Of a stretch of 17,868 bases of DNA, positions 7,734-14,367 are shown one piece after another. The DNA is from CAJCIY01 sp036379355 (GTDB lineage: Bacteria > Actinomycetota > Actinomycetes > Mycobacteriales > CAJCIY01), in the NCBI GenBank assembly GCA_036379355.1, contig DASVGV010000106.1, forward strand, positions 1 to 17,868. Reading direction: 5' to 3'. The position numbers and the translations under genes were made by a program. The notes beneath the pieces were generated by a model. That model made no database searches. It was given only the letters and a program-made list of their open reading frames with translations, and had not been told where the DNA came from. The first letter of the stretch is position 1. Every line of letters begins with the position of its first letter.

Positions 7734-9029
7734 GTGTCGGACGGTCCGGGCGCGGCGGACGCCGCCACTGTCCGTCGCACCCGGCTGCCCGGCGGCGTAC
7801 GGGTCGTCACCGAGCACGTCCCCGGTGTGCGGTCGGTGTCCTACGGCCTGTTCGTCGGGGTGGGTTCGCAGCACGAGAACCGCCGGCAGGCCGGCGCGTC
7901 GCACTACCTGGAACACCTGCTGTTCAAGGGAACACCGCGCCGCGACGCGCTCGCGATCAGCGCGGCGTTCGACCGCGTCGGCGGCGAGCTGAACGCGTAC
8001 ACCTCGAAGGACTACACCTGCTTCTACGCCCGGGTCCTCGACAGCGACCTGCCACTGGCGGTCGACGCGATCACCGACATGGTGTTCGCCTCGACGCTGG
8101 CCGAGGTCGACGTCGAGGCCGAGCGGGGGGTGATCCTCGAGGAGATCGCCATGCACGACGACGAGCCCGGCGACGTGGTGCACGACGTCTTCGCCGGCGC
8201 GCTCTACGGGGACGCGCCGCTCGGGCGACCCATCCTCGGCAGCGAGGAGTCGATCGGCGCGATCAGCCGCGACACGATCGCCGGCTACTGGCGGCGCGGC
8301 TATGCCCCGGACCGCACCGTGGTCGCGATCTCGGGAAACATCGATCACTCTGCGGCACTTCGCCTGGTACGCAAGGCGTTTCGCGCCTACGCGCCGTCCG
8401 GGGAGGTCGCGGGCCTGCGGTCACCGAAGGTCCACGCGGCGCGGGCCGGGCAGGTGGCGGTCCGCGAGCGTCGTACCGGCCAGGTCAACCTGGTTCTCGG
8501 CACGCCCGCGCTGGCCCGTGCCGACGACCGGAGGTATGCCCTGTCGGTGCTGAACGCTGCGCTCGGTGGCGGCATGTCCAGCCGCCTGTTCCAGGAGGTG
8601 CGGGAGAAGCGCGGCCTCGCCTACAGCGTCTACTCGTTCACGTCCGCGTACACCGACGCGGGGCACTTCGGCGTCTACGTCGGCTGCGCGCCGAAGCGGA
8701 CCGCCCAGGTGCTCGACATCTGCCGGTCCGAGCTCGCGCACGTCGCCGCCCACGGCCTGTCCGACGACGAGCTGGACCTCGGCAAGGGGCAGGTGCGCGG
8801 TGGGCTGGTCCTGGGCCTCGAGGACACCGGCGCCCGGATGACGCGGCTCGGCAAGTCCGAGCTGGTCTGCGGGGAGATCCCGAGCGTGAGCGAGGTCCTG
8901 CGCCGGATCGCGGCCGTCACACCCGAGGACGTGCGCACCGTCGCCGCCGCCGTGCTGGGTGCGCGGCCGTCCCTGGCGCTCCTCGGCCCGGTGCCCCGCG
9001 GCGTCGACCTGGAGAGGCTGGTGGCATGA
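7734..9029 (+). CDS. M16 family zinc metallopeptidase
   Basis: This 431-residue protein belongs to the M16B peptidases (mitochondrial processing peptidase/YmxG-like), which cleave peptides in a clamshell chamber. The inverted zinc motif HxxEH is intact as His57-Tyr-Leu-Glu60-His61 in ASHYLEHLLFKGT. The third zinc ligand is expected in ERGVILEEI (Glu136 or Glu137). GGELNAYTSKDYTCFYARVL is the usual downstream block. The C-terminal half has the R/Y-containing segment RGLAYSVYSFTSAYTDAGHFGVYVG. No signal peptide is seen, so it is probably cytoplasmic. The GTG start lies four bases after the pnp stop, and its stop overlaps the dapB ATG, so it is the middle of a coupled run. Its substrate is unknown. 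Confidence 0.94.
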   Translation: MSDGPGAADAATVRRTRLPGGVRVVTEHVPGVRSVSYGLFVGVGSQHENRRQAGASHYLEHLLFKGTPRRDALAISAAFDRVGGELNAYTSKDYTCFYARVLDSDLPLAVDAITDMVFASTLAEVDVEAERGVILEEIAMHDDEPGDVVHDVFAGALYGDAPLGRPILGSEESIGAISRDTIAGYWRRGYAPDRTVVAISGNIDHSAALRLVRKAFRAYAPSGEVAGLRSPKVHAARAGQVAVRERRTGQVNLVLGTPALARADDRRYALSVLNAALGGGMSSRLFQEVREKRGLAYSVYSFTSAYTDAGHFGVYVGCAPKRTAQVLDICRSELAHVAAHGLSDDELDLGKGQVRGGLVLGLEDTGARMTRLGKSELVCGEIPSVSEVLRRIAAVTPEDVRTVAAAVLGARPSLALLGPVPRGVDLERLVA

Positions 9030-9769
9030 CGATCCGCGTCGGTGTCCTCGGATCCGCGGGCCGCATGGGTTCGGAGGTCGTCCGGGCCGTCGATGCGGCG
9101 CCGGACCTGCGGCTCGTTGCCGCCGTCGACGTGGGCGACGACCGCACGCCGCTTGCCGGCGCCGAGGTCGTCGTCGACTTCACCCGGCCGGATGCCGTGG
9201 TGGACAACGTCGTCTGGTGCCTGGAGCACGGTCTGTCGGCGGTCGTGGGGACCACCGGGGTCGACGAGAGCCGGCAGGCCGCTCTCGAGGAGGCCTTACG
9301 GGACAGGCCTTCTCAGGGGGTCGTGGTCGCGCCGAACTTCGGCATCGCTGCGGTGCTGATGATGCGGCTCGCAGCCGTCGCCGCGCCGCACTTCGAGTCC
9401 GTCGAGATCATCGAGCTGCACCACCCGCAGAAGGTCGACGCCCCGAGCGGCACCGCCCGGCGGACGGCCGCCCTCGTGGCCGAGGCGCGGCGCGCCGCCG
9501 GCCGGGACGCGGCGGGCCCCGACGCGACGACCGAGGCGCTCGACGGCGCCCGGGGCGCGCGTGTGGACGGCATACCCGTGCATGCGGTGCGGCTCACCGG
9601 ACTGGTCGCCCACCAGGAGGTCCTGCTCGGTGGGCCGGGCGAGACACTGACGATCCGGCACGACTCGTTCGACCGGGCGTCGTTCATGCCCGGCGTCCTG
9701 CTCGCCGTACGTTCCGTGCTCGACCGCCCCGGCCTCACCGTCGGGCTCGAGCACCTGCTGGACCTGTGA
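9026..9769 (+). CDS. dapB: 4-hydroxy-tetrahydrodipicolinate reductase
   Basis: DapB reduces the product of DapA with NAD(P)H, the second dedicated step to diaminopimelate and lysine. The 247-residue product has the N-terminal Rossmann motif VGVLGSAGRMG (Gly9, Gly12, Gly15) and the VVVDFTRPDAV and VVGTTGV blocks. The catalytic and substrate-binding segment is IELHHPQKVDAPSGTA, with His132, His133 and Lys136 in the expected places. The ATG overlaps the M16 stop as ATGA, behind a purine-rich GGAGAGG stretch. dapA lies about 5 kb downstream, beyond the accessory genes, so the two pathway genes are near each other but not in one operon. Confidence 0.97.
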   Translation: MTIRVGVLGSAGRMGSEVVRAVDAAPDLRLVAAVDVGDDRTPLAGAEVVVDFTRPDAVVDNVVWCLEHGLSAVVGTTGVDESRQAALEEALRDRPSQGVVVAPNFGIAAVLMMRLAAVAAPHFESVEIIELHHPQKVDAPSGTARRTAALVAEARRAAGRDAAGPDATTEALDGARGARVDGIPVHAVRLTGLVAHQEVLLGGPGETLTIRHDSFDRASFMPGVLLAVRSVLDRPGLTVGLEHLLDL

Positions 9770-9786
9770 ACGGTCCACCGGCTCGG

Positions 9787-9792
9787 TACGGT
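9787..9792 (+). promoter_or_regulatory. Putative -10 box for the small membrane protein / oxidoreductase pair
   Basis: TACGGT lies 17 bases after CTGTGA (9764-9769), a partial -35 match, and about 26 bases before the next ATG, which has its own Shine-Dalgarno. An inverted repeat CCACCG/CGGTGG (9775-9780, 9789-9794) overlaps the box; it could be an operator or a weak dapB terminator. Confidence 0.45.
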
Positions 9793-9818
9793 GGCCCGAC
9801 TCGACGGAAGGGCACCGC

Positions 9819-10193
9819 ATGCGCGTACTGAGGACCCTGGGCTTGGTGACCGCCGCCTTCGGCGGGCTCTCGATCGCGGCGCCACAGCTCGTCGCCAGAC
9901 CGCTCCGGCTGACCGACGCGCAGGGCGGCCTGCAGCCCGGGGTCGCGGTGGCCTGCTCGGCGATCGGAGTTCGGGACGTCGTGTCGGGACTGTCGCTGGC
10001 TCTCCTGCCGCCGGGCAGGGCCCGGGCGGCCGCGGTCGGCACCCGCGTGGCGTTCGACGTGACCGACGCGCTCGTCGTCTCCCGCCGGCTCGACCCGGCG
10101 GCTCGTCGCGGGCTGCAGGTTGCCGGCCTGGCCTGGGGCGGCGCATGTCTGCTCGCCGGACTGGGCTCGGCCGTCGCCGCGCGGCGGCACTGA
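9819..10193 (+). CDS. Small integral membrane protein of unknown function
   Basis: I do not recognise this 124-residue protein with confidence. It has at least three hydrophobic segments, at about residues 7-26, 42-63 and 99-120, and a possible fourth around 70-88. Between them lie the short polar signatures GVRDVVSG and RVAFDVTDALVVSRRL. The RD...G and DV.DA pattern reminds me of small DUF4267-type membrane proteins, but that is only a resemblance. The ATG is well supported by GGAAGGG six bases upstream. A promoter box lies before it, and its stop is three bases before the oxidoreductase GTG, so the two are probably co-transcribed. Codon usage matches the neighbours. Confidence 0.8.
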   Translation: MRVLRTLGLVTAAFGGLSIAAPQLVARPLRLTDAQGGLQPGVAVACSAIGVRDVVSGLSLALLPPGRARAAAVGTRVAFDVTDALVVSRRLDPAARRGLQVAGLAWGGACLLAGLGSAVAARRH

Positions 10194-10196
10194 CTC

Positions 10197-11615
10197 GTGC
10201 CGCAGTCCCGGGCGTACGACGTCGTCGTCATCGGCGCGGGCTCGACGGGCGAGAACGTCGCCGACCGGGCCGTGTCCGGCGGTCTGACCGCCGTCATCGT
10301 CGAGAGCCACCTGGTCGGTGGCGAGTGCTCGTACTACGCGTGCATGCCCAGCAAGGCGCTGCTGCGCGGCGGCCAGGTCCTCGCCGAGGCCCGGGCGGTG
10401 GACGGCGCCGCGCAGGCCGTCACGGGCACTCTCGACGTGGCGGCGACGCTTGCCCGCCGCGACGGGTTCACCAGCCACTGGTCCGACGACGGGCAGGTGG
10501 AGTGGCTGGAGTCGGCGCACGTCGACCTCGTCCGCGGCCACGGGCGCCTGTCGGGCGAGCGGGAGGTCACGGTCACGGCCGAGGACGGCCAGACCACGGT
10601 GCTGACCGCCCGGCAGGCCGTGTGCATCGCCACGGGGTCGCAGGCGCTGCTCCCGCCGATCGAGGGCCTCGCCGAGGCGGCGCCGTGGACGTCCCGGGAC
10701 GCGACCGCCGTCCAGGACGTGCCGGAGTCGCTCGTCATCCTGGGCGGCGGTGTGATCGGCGTGGAGATGGCGACGGCCTACCGCTCGTTCGGCGCCGACG
10801 TCACCCTGGTCGAGGGCGGGCCCCGGCTGCTCGCGAACTACGAGCCCTTCGTCGGCGACGCCGTGCGCACCGCGTTCGAGGAGCGCGGCATCCGCGTGCT
10901 CACCGGACAGAAGGCGGTACGGGTGGAGCGCTCCGGCGCGGTCGTCACCCTCGTCACGGATGGTGGCGAGACGGTCTCGGCCGCCCAGCTGCTGGTGGCC
11001 GTGGGGCGGACGCCCGCCACGACCGAGCTCGGTCTGGAGACCGTCGGGCTTGAGCCCGGGTCCTGGCTGGACGTCGACGACTCGATGCGCGTCCGCGGCG
11101 TCGACTGGCTCTACTGCGCGGGCGACACGAACCACCGTGCGCTCCTGACCCACCAGGGCAAGTACCAGGCTCGCGTCGCCGGAGACGCGATCGCCGCTCG
11201 GGCCAAGGGGCCCGTCGAGCCGGAGCCGTGGTCGGCGCTGTCCGCGGACGCGGACCACGCGGCCGTCCCGCAGGTGGTGTTCTGCGACCCGGAGGTGTCG
11301 GCCGTCGGACTCACCGAGGACGAGGCGCGGGACAGGGGCCTGGACGTGAAGGCCGTCGAGGTCGACCTCGGGCACGTCGCCGGCGCCGCCGTCTACGCCG
11401 ATCACTACCAGGGCCGGGCCAAGCTCGTCGTGGACGCCGCTCGCGAGGTCGTCGTCGGCGCGACCTTCGTCGGACCGGGCGTCGGGGAGATGATCCACGC
11501 CGCCACCGTCGCGGTGGTGGGGGAGGTGCCGCTGCAGCGGCTCTGGCACGCCGTGCCGCCGTACCCCACGATCAGCGAGGCCTGGCTGCGGCTGCTGGAG
11601 GCCTACGGCCTCTAG
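10197..11615 (+). CDS. FAD-dependent pyridine nucleotide-disulfide oxidoreductase
   Basis: This 472-residue flavoprotein belongs to the family of dihydrolipoamide dehydrogenase, mycothione reductase and mercuric reductase. The FAD-binding GAGSTGE is at residues 13-19, and the redox pair is Cys44-x4-Cys49 in GGECSYYACMPSKALL. The NAD(P)-binding motif LGGGVIGVEMA starts at 182; Glu206 at the end of the next strand favours NADH. The second FAD motif is YCAGDTN. The C-terminal dimerisation domain ends PPYPTISEAWLRLLEAYGL, where Tyr456 replaces the His of the canonical HPTxSE; Glu461 is kept. It may therefore act as a quinone, metal or other reductase rather than a thiol-linked LPD. The GTG start follows the previous stop by three bases, with no Shine-Dalgarno, so coupling is likely. 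The substrate is unknown. Confidence 0.92.
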   Translation: MPQSRAYDVVVIGAGSTGENVADRAVSGGLTAVIVESHLVGGECSYYACMPSKALLRGGQVLAEARAVDGAAQAVTGTLDVAATLARRDGFTSHWSDDGQVEWLESAHVDLVRGHGRLSGEREVTVTAEDGQTTVLTARQAVCIATGSQALLPPIEGLAEAAPWTSRDATAVQDVPESLVILGGGVIGVEMATAYRSFGADVTLVEGGPRLLANYEPFVGDAVRTAFEERGIRVLTGQKAVRVERSGAVVTLVTDGGETVSAAQLLVAVGRTPATTELGLETVGLEPGSWLDVDDSMRVRGVDWLYCAGDTNHRALLTHQGKYQARVAGDAIAARAKGPVEPEPWSALSADADHAAVPQVVFCDPEVSAVGLTEDEARDRGLDVKAVEVDLGHVAGAAVYADHYQGRAKLVVDAAREVVVGATFVGPGVGEMIHAATVAVVGEVPLQRLWHAVPPYPTISEAWLRLLEAYGL

Positions 11616-11620
11616 CCCGG

Positions 11621-12169
11621 TCAGGTCAGGGACGTGTGCAGGCGGACCTGACGCATGGTGCGCGGGCCCATGTCCAGCTCCCGGCCTCCGCCGTCCGGCG
11701 CCCATCCCGCCTCGACGAGGAACCGCTGCTGCGCGGTGTCGGTCTCCGGGAGCCAGCAGATCGCGGTGGTGAACCCGTCCGCGCGCAGCGTGTCCGCGAC
11801 CGCCTGCAGGAGCCGGCTGCCGTGGCCCTCGCGGCGCCGCGGGGGGTCGACCGCGAGGATGGTCAAGGAACCCACGTCGCCGGGGCCGCCGTCGTCCTGG
11901 TCGGCGGGGCCGGTCGCCGCGAACGCGACGACGGCACCGTCGGACAGTGCGACCAGCAGATGGTGCGCGACGGTCGGTGGCTGCTCGATGGCCGAGGCCC
12001 ATTCGGCGTGCGCGCTGGACTCGAGCCGGGCCAGGACCACGGCCGGCAGCAGGTCGACGTACGCATCGCCCCAGGCTCGTGCCTGGATCGCGGCGACGTC
12101 CGCTGCCTCCCGGGGCAGCGCGAGCCGGACGGAGAACCGCGGTCCCGCCGGTGCGGAGGGATCGGTCAC
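11621..12169 (-). CDS. GNAT family N-acetyltransferase
   Basis: GNAT enzymes transfer an acetyl group from acetyl-CoA to an amine of a small molecule or protein. In this 182-residue product motif A is clear: SLTILAVDPPRRREGHGSRLL (about residues 101-121), with the RxxGxG-type pyrophosphate loop RREGHG. The following TAICWLPETDTAQQRFLVEAGW fits motif B, where the C-terminal strand usually ends FYEKxGF. The GTG at 12169 was chosen because it starts just after the DUF4097 stop and gives a normal GNAT N-terminus. The frame stays open upstream into the DUF4097 gene, but that part is not GNAT-like. The GGAGG before the GTG is unusually close. It is the last gene of a three-gene operon, and its stop is five bases from the convergent oxidoreductase stop. 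The substrate is unknown. Confidence 0.88.
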   Translation of the reverse strand: MTDPSAPAGPRFSVRLALPREAADVAAIQARAWGDAYVDLLPAVVLARLESSAHAEWASAIEQPPTVAHHLLVALSDGAVVAFAATGPADQDDGGPGDVGSLTILAVDPPRRREGHGSRLLQAVADTLRADGFTTAICWLPETDTAQQRFLVEAGWAPDGGGRELDMGPRTMRQVRLHTSLT

Positions 12170-12176
12170 CCCTCCA

Positions 12177-12989
12177 TCAGACCACGCTGCGGTAGACGTG
12201 GACCCGGCCGGTCGCGCTGTTCGCGCGCAGATCCAGCTGTCCACCGGACCCGCGCGGGCCATCTACCTGATCCAGCTCGCAGTCCACGACCCCGATCCCG
12301 GTCTGCAGGTCCAGGTGGACGTCGATGCCGGCGACCACGCCGATCTCGAGGTTCGCAAGCTTTCCCTCGATCTTGGCGTTGCCGGCTCCGAGCGCGTCGA
12401 TCCGGACGTTGCCGGCCGCGGTCTGGATCGTCACGTCTCCGGTCAGCCGTACGGCGTGGACCTCGCCGGCGGCCCCCTTGACCTCGAGGCCGGCGGCCCG
12501 GCCCACGGACACCCGCGAGCTGGCGCTCTTCACCGACACGCGTCCCGACGCCTGGCCGACCTCGACGTCACCTGCGGCGGTACGGATCGTCACGTCACGG
12601 GCCTGGTCGACGGTGACGGCGCCGCCGGCGCTCTTGACCTGGACGTCGCCGAGCGCGCCGTCGGTGGTCAGCGTCGTCGCGGCACTGCGCAGCTCCACGG
12701 CGGATCCCTCCGGCAGCGTCACCTGCGTGAGCACTTGAGGATGCTTGCGCCGCAAGGCATTTCCGTGCGGCATCTGGATCTCGAGACGGTCGCCATCCAG
12801 GTCGACGCGGGTCCGCGCGACGTAGTCGGCGGCCCCCTCGGCGTCGGGGTTCAGGGCGGTCACGCGTACCTGCGTACTGCCGTGACCGGTGGTCTCGATC
12901 TCCAGGCGGCCGCTCACCTGCTCGACGAGCAGGGTGACCGGACGCGGGGTGTCGAACGTGCGCCGGAGGCCGCTCTCCAAGACGTTCAT
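12177..12989 (-). CDS. DUF4097 family beta-strand repeat protein
   Basis: This 270-residue protein is a DUF4097 (putative adhesin / beta-repeat) protein. From about residue 90 on it is a series of short alternating strands of the type VxVKSAxGxVxVxxAxGDVxI. Examples are GDVQVKSAGGAVTV, RDVTIRTAAGDVEV, GRVSVKSASSRVSV and GDVTIQTAAGNVRI, as expected for a parallel beta-solenoid. I see no signal peptide, lipobox or membrane segment, so it is probably cytoplasmic, which argues against a surface adhesin role. The ATG has a good AAGGAG Shine-Dalgarno (12996-13001) overlapping the stop of the upstream RHH gene, so translation is coupled. From memory, DUF4097 genes next to such RHH genes are common in actinobacteria. 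The function is unknown. Confidence 0.88.
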   Translation of the reverse strand: MNVLESGLRRTFDTPRPVTLLVEQVSGRLEIETTGHGSTQVRVTALNPDAEGAADYVARTRVDLDGDRLEIQMPHGNALRRKHPQVLTQVTLPEGSAVELRSAATTLTTDGALGDVQVKSAGGAVTVDQARDVTIRTAAGDVEVGQASGRVSVKSASSRVSVGRAAGLEVKGAAGEVHAVRLTGDVTIQTAAGNVRIDALGAGNAKIEGKLANLEIGVVAGIDVHLDLQTGIGVVDCELDQVDGPRGSGGQLDLRANSATGRVHVYRSVV

Positions 12990-13000
12990 CGACTGCTCCT

Positions 13001-13483
13001 TCAGGATCGGGCCCAGCCGGTGACCCGGCTGTGCGGACGGCCGGACGGTGCCGGCGGGGGGGTGAAGCCGCGGTCGAGAGCCCGGTCGACGGCGCGCTGC
13101 ACCGCCTGGGTCAGGAACGCGTTGACCGAGACGCCGGCGGAGGCGGCGGTGCGTTCGGCCGCCTCCTTGAGCGTGCCGGGGAGCCGCAGGGTGAGGCGCG
13201 CCAGCTCGCCGCCGGGGTCGATCGGGATCGGCTCGGGGTCCGGCAGGTTCTCGGCGGCGAACGCCGCCTCGCCTCCCGGCTCGAGCCGCACGGTGACCGG
13301 CGTGGCCAGCCGTTCGCCGAGCTCGCCCGCCGCGTCGGTGAGCACGTCGAGCAGCAGCAGGCGCAGTCCCGGCGCGGCGGCGGTCGCAATGGTCTCGGCG
13401 GCTCGCTGCAGGTCCGGGTCGCCGGCCGCCACGGCGGCGCGCAGGTCGGCCCGCAAGCGGTCCACATACGGTGACATCTGCAT
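13001..13483 (-). CDS. Ribbon-helix-helix regulator, HicB-antitoxin-like annotation class
   Basis: This 160-residue protein has a C-terminal ribbon-helix-helix DNA-binding domain: strand ARLTLRLP (95-102), helix A around 103-115, and helix B SVNAFLTQAVQRAVDRAL (119-136). The N-terminal ~90 residues are helical (SPYVDRLRADLRAAV...LRLLLLDVLTDAAGEL) and then give VTVRLEPGG. They do not look like the HicB RNase H-like fold, although such proteins are often labelled HicB antitoxins. The ATG at 13483 was chosen because the predicted promoter would start transcription exactly there; a second ATG at 13477 is possible. No HicA toxin gene is adjacent. It leads the operon with DUF4097 and GNAT, is divergent from thyA, and probably represses itself through the inverted repeat over its promoter. 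Confidence 0.88.
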   Translation of the reverse strand: MQMSPYVDRLRADLRAAVAAGDPDLQRAAETIATAAAPGLRLLLLDVLTDAAGELGERLATPVTVRLEPGGEAAFAAENLPDPEPIPIDPGGELARLTLRLPGTLKEAAERTAASAGVSVNAFLTQAVQRAVDRALDRGFTPPPAPSGRPHSRVTGWARS

Positions 13484-13512
13484 GACGTCACAATGACGTC
13501 ATGCAGATGTCA
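13472..13512. promoter_or_regulatory. Perfect 19-bp inverted repeat, probable RHH operator
   Basis: The arm at 13472-13490 (TGACATCTGCATGACGTCA) is exactly complementary to 13494-13512, with CAA between them. Each arm contains the 8-bp palindrome TGACGTCA and an outer TGACAT box. The boxes start at 13472, 13483 and 13494, an 11-bp spacing, and the mirror-image boxes end at 13490, 13501 and 13512. This puts the binding sites on one face of the helix. One further ATGTCA lies at 13512-13517. It spans the promoter and start codon of the RHH gene, a layout expected for cooperative RHH dimers repressing their own operon. Confidence 0.85.
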
Positions 13513-13518
13513 TGTCAA
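13490..13518 (-). promoter_or_regulatory. Promoter of the RHH-DUF4097-GNAT operon, likely leaderless
   Basis: On the minus strand a perfect -35 TTGACA (13518-13513) is followed by a 17-base spacer and a CATTGT -10 (13495-13490), which keeps the critical A2 and T6. Transcription would start six to seven bases later, at the ATG at 13483. The promoter overlaps the inverted repeat, so binding there would block RNA polymerase. Confidence 0.65.
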
Positions 13519-13557
13519 GCGGCCGGTGTGGTGCCGGCCCGTGTCGCGGCCGGTGGG

Positions 13558-13563
13558 TACGGT
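13558..13563 (+). promoter_or_regulatory. Putative -10 box (TACGGT) of leaderless thyA transcript
   Basis: TACGGT ends six bases before the thyA GTG, and no Shine-Dalgarno is evident, so the mRNA is probably leaderless. An inverted repeat GGCCGG/CCGGCC (13521-13526, 13534-13539) covers the -35 position, where no consensus hexamer is seen. It might bind a regulator. Confidence 0.6.
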
Positions 13564-13569
13564 CGGTGC

Positions 13570-14367
13570 GTGCCGGACCGCCAGTACGAAGACCTCCTCG
13601 CTGCGATCGTGCGCGAGGGGGTGGCGAAGGGCGATCGCACGGGCACCGGCACCCGCAGCCTGTTCGCCCGGCAGCTGCGCTACGACCTCGCGGCCGGCTT
13701 CCCGCTGGTCACCACCAAGCGCGTGCACTTCCGCTCGATCGCGTACGAGCTGTTGTGGTTCCTGCGCGGCGAGGGCAACGTGCGCTGGCTGCAGGAGCAC
13801 GGCGTGACGATCTGGGACGAGTGGGCCCGCCCGGACGGCGACCTCGGCCCGGTCTACGGCGTGCAGTGGCGCTCGTGGCCGGCCCCCGACGGCCGCCACA
13901 TCGACCAGTTGAGCCAGGTGCTCGACACCTTGCGCCATGACCCCGACTCGCGCCGGCTGGTGGTCTCCGCCTGGAACGTGGCGGACCTCGACGCGATGGC
14001 GCTCGCGCCCTGCCACGTTCTGTTCCAGTTCTATGTCGCCGCCGGTCGGCTGTCCTGCCATCTCTACCAGCGCAGCGCCGACATGTTCCTGGGCGTTCCG
14101 TTCAACCTGGCCAGCTACGCGCTGCTCACCCATCTGGTCGCCCAGCAGGCCGGCCTGGACGTGGGCGAGCTGGTGTGGACCGGCGGCGACTGCCACGTCT
14201 ACGACAACCACCGCGACCAGGTCGGCGAGCAGCTCACCCGCGTGCCGCACCCGTTCCCCCGGATCGAGGTCAGACCGGCCGCGACTCTCTTCGACTACGC
14301 CTACGAGGACTTCACCCTGGTCGGGTACGAGCACCACCCCGCGATCGCGGCACCCGTCGCCGTCTGA
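13570..14367 (+). CDS. thyA: Thymidylate synthase (folate-dependent, ThyA type)
   Basis: ThyA methylates dUMP to dTMP with 5,10-methylene-THF and releases dihydrofolate. The 265-residue product is the family's usual length and collinear with it: YEDLLAAIVREGVAKGDRTGTGTRS at the N-terminus with the phosphate-binding Arg, then VTTKRVHFRSIAYELLWFLRGEGN. The catalytic Cys148 lies in LAPCHVLFQFYV. The QRSADMFLGVPFNLASYALL block and the HVYDNHRDQ segment follow. The GTG start leaves MPDRQYEDLL, the normal beginning, and lies behind a -10 box; an in-frame ATG at 13501 lies inside the operator and adds non-conserved residues. Its stop overlaps the dfrA ATG (TGATG). DHFR regenerates the folate that ThyA oxidises, so the pair is functionally coupled. 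Confidence 0.97.
   Translation: MPDRQYEDLLAAIVREGVAKGDRTGTGTRSLFARQLRYDLAAGFPLVTTKRVHFRSIAYELLWFLRGEGNVRWLQEHGVTIWDEWARPDGDLGPVYGVQWRSWPAPDGRHIDQLSQVLDTLRHDPDSRRLVVSAWNVADLDAMALAPCHVLFQFYVAAGRLSCHLYQRSADMFLGVPFNLASYALLTHLVAQQAGLDVGELVWTGGDCHVYDNHRDQVGEQLTRVPHPFPRIEVRPAATLFDYAYEDFTLVGYEHHPAIAAPVAV

Noticed and set aside
5054..7810. A very long open frame (918 codons) on the minus strand across rpsO and pnp
   Set aside because: It is antisense to two unmistakable genes, its translation is low-complexity (Arg, Gly, Asp, Leu rich) with no motifs, and long antisense frames are normal in GC-rich codon-biased DNA.
9735..12002. A 755-codon minus-strand open frame across dapB, the small membrane protein gene, the oxidoreductase and part of the GNAT gene
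   Set aside because: It is a shadow of the plus-strand oxidoreductase: biased, motif-free composition crossing several real gene boundaries.
13001..13483. Calling the RHH gene part of a true HicAB toxin-antitoxin pair
   Set aside because: No HicA-like dsRBD toxin gene lies next to it and the N-terminal domain does not show the HicB fold signature, so only an RHH regulator is supported.
11655..13496. A 613-codon plus-strand open frame opposite the GNAT, DUF4097 and RHH genes
   Set aside because: The minus strand carries three recognisable families with ribosome-binding sites and coupled junctions; the plus translation is motif-free.
13483..13501. TGACGTCA repeats resembling a eukaryotic cAMP response element
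   Set aside because: This is a bacterial chromosome; the palindromes are better explained as half-sites of the adjacent RHH regulator.
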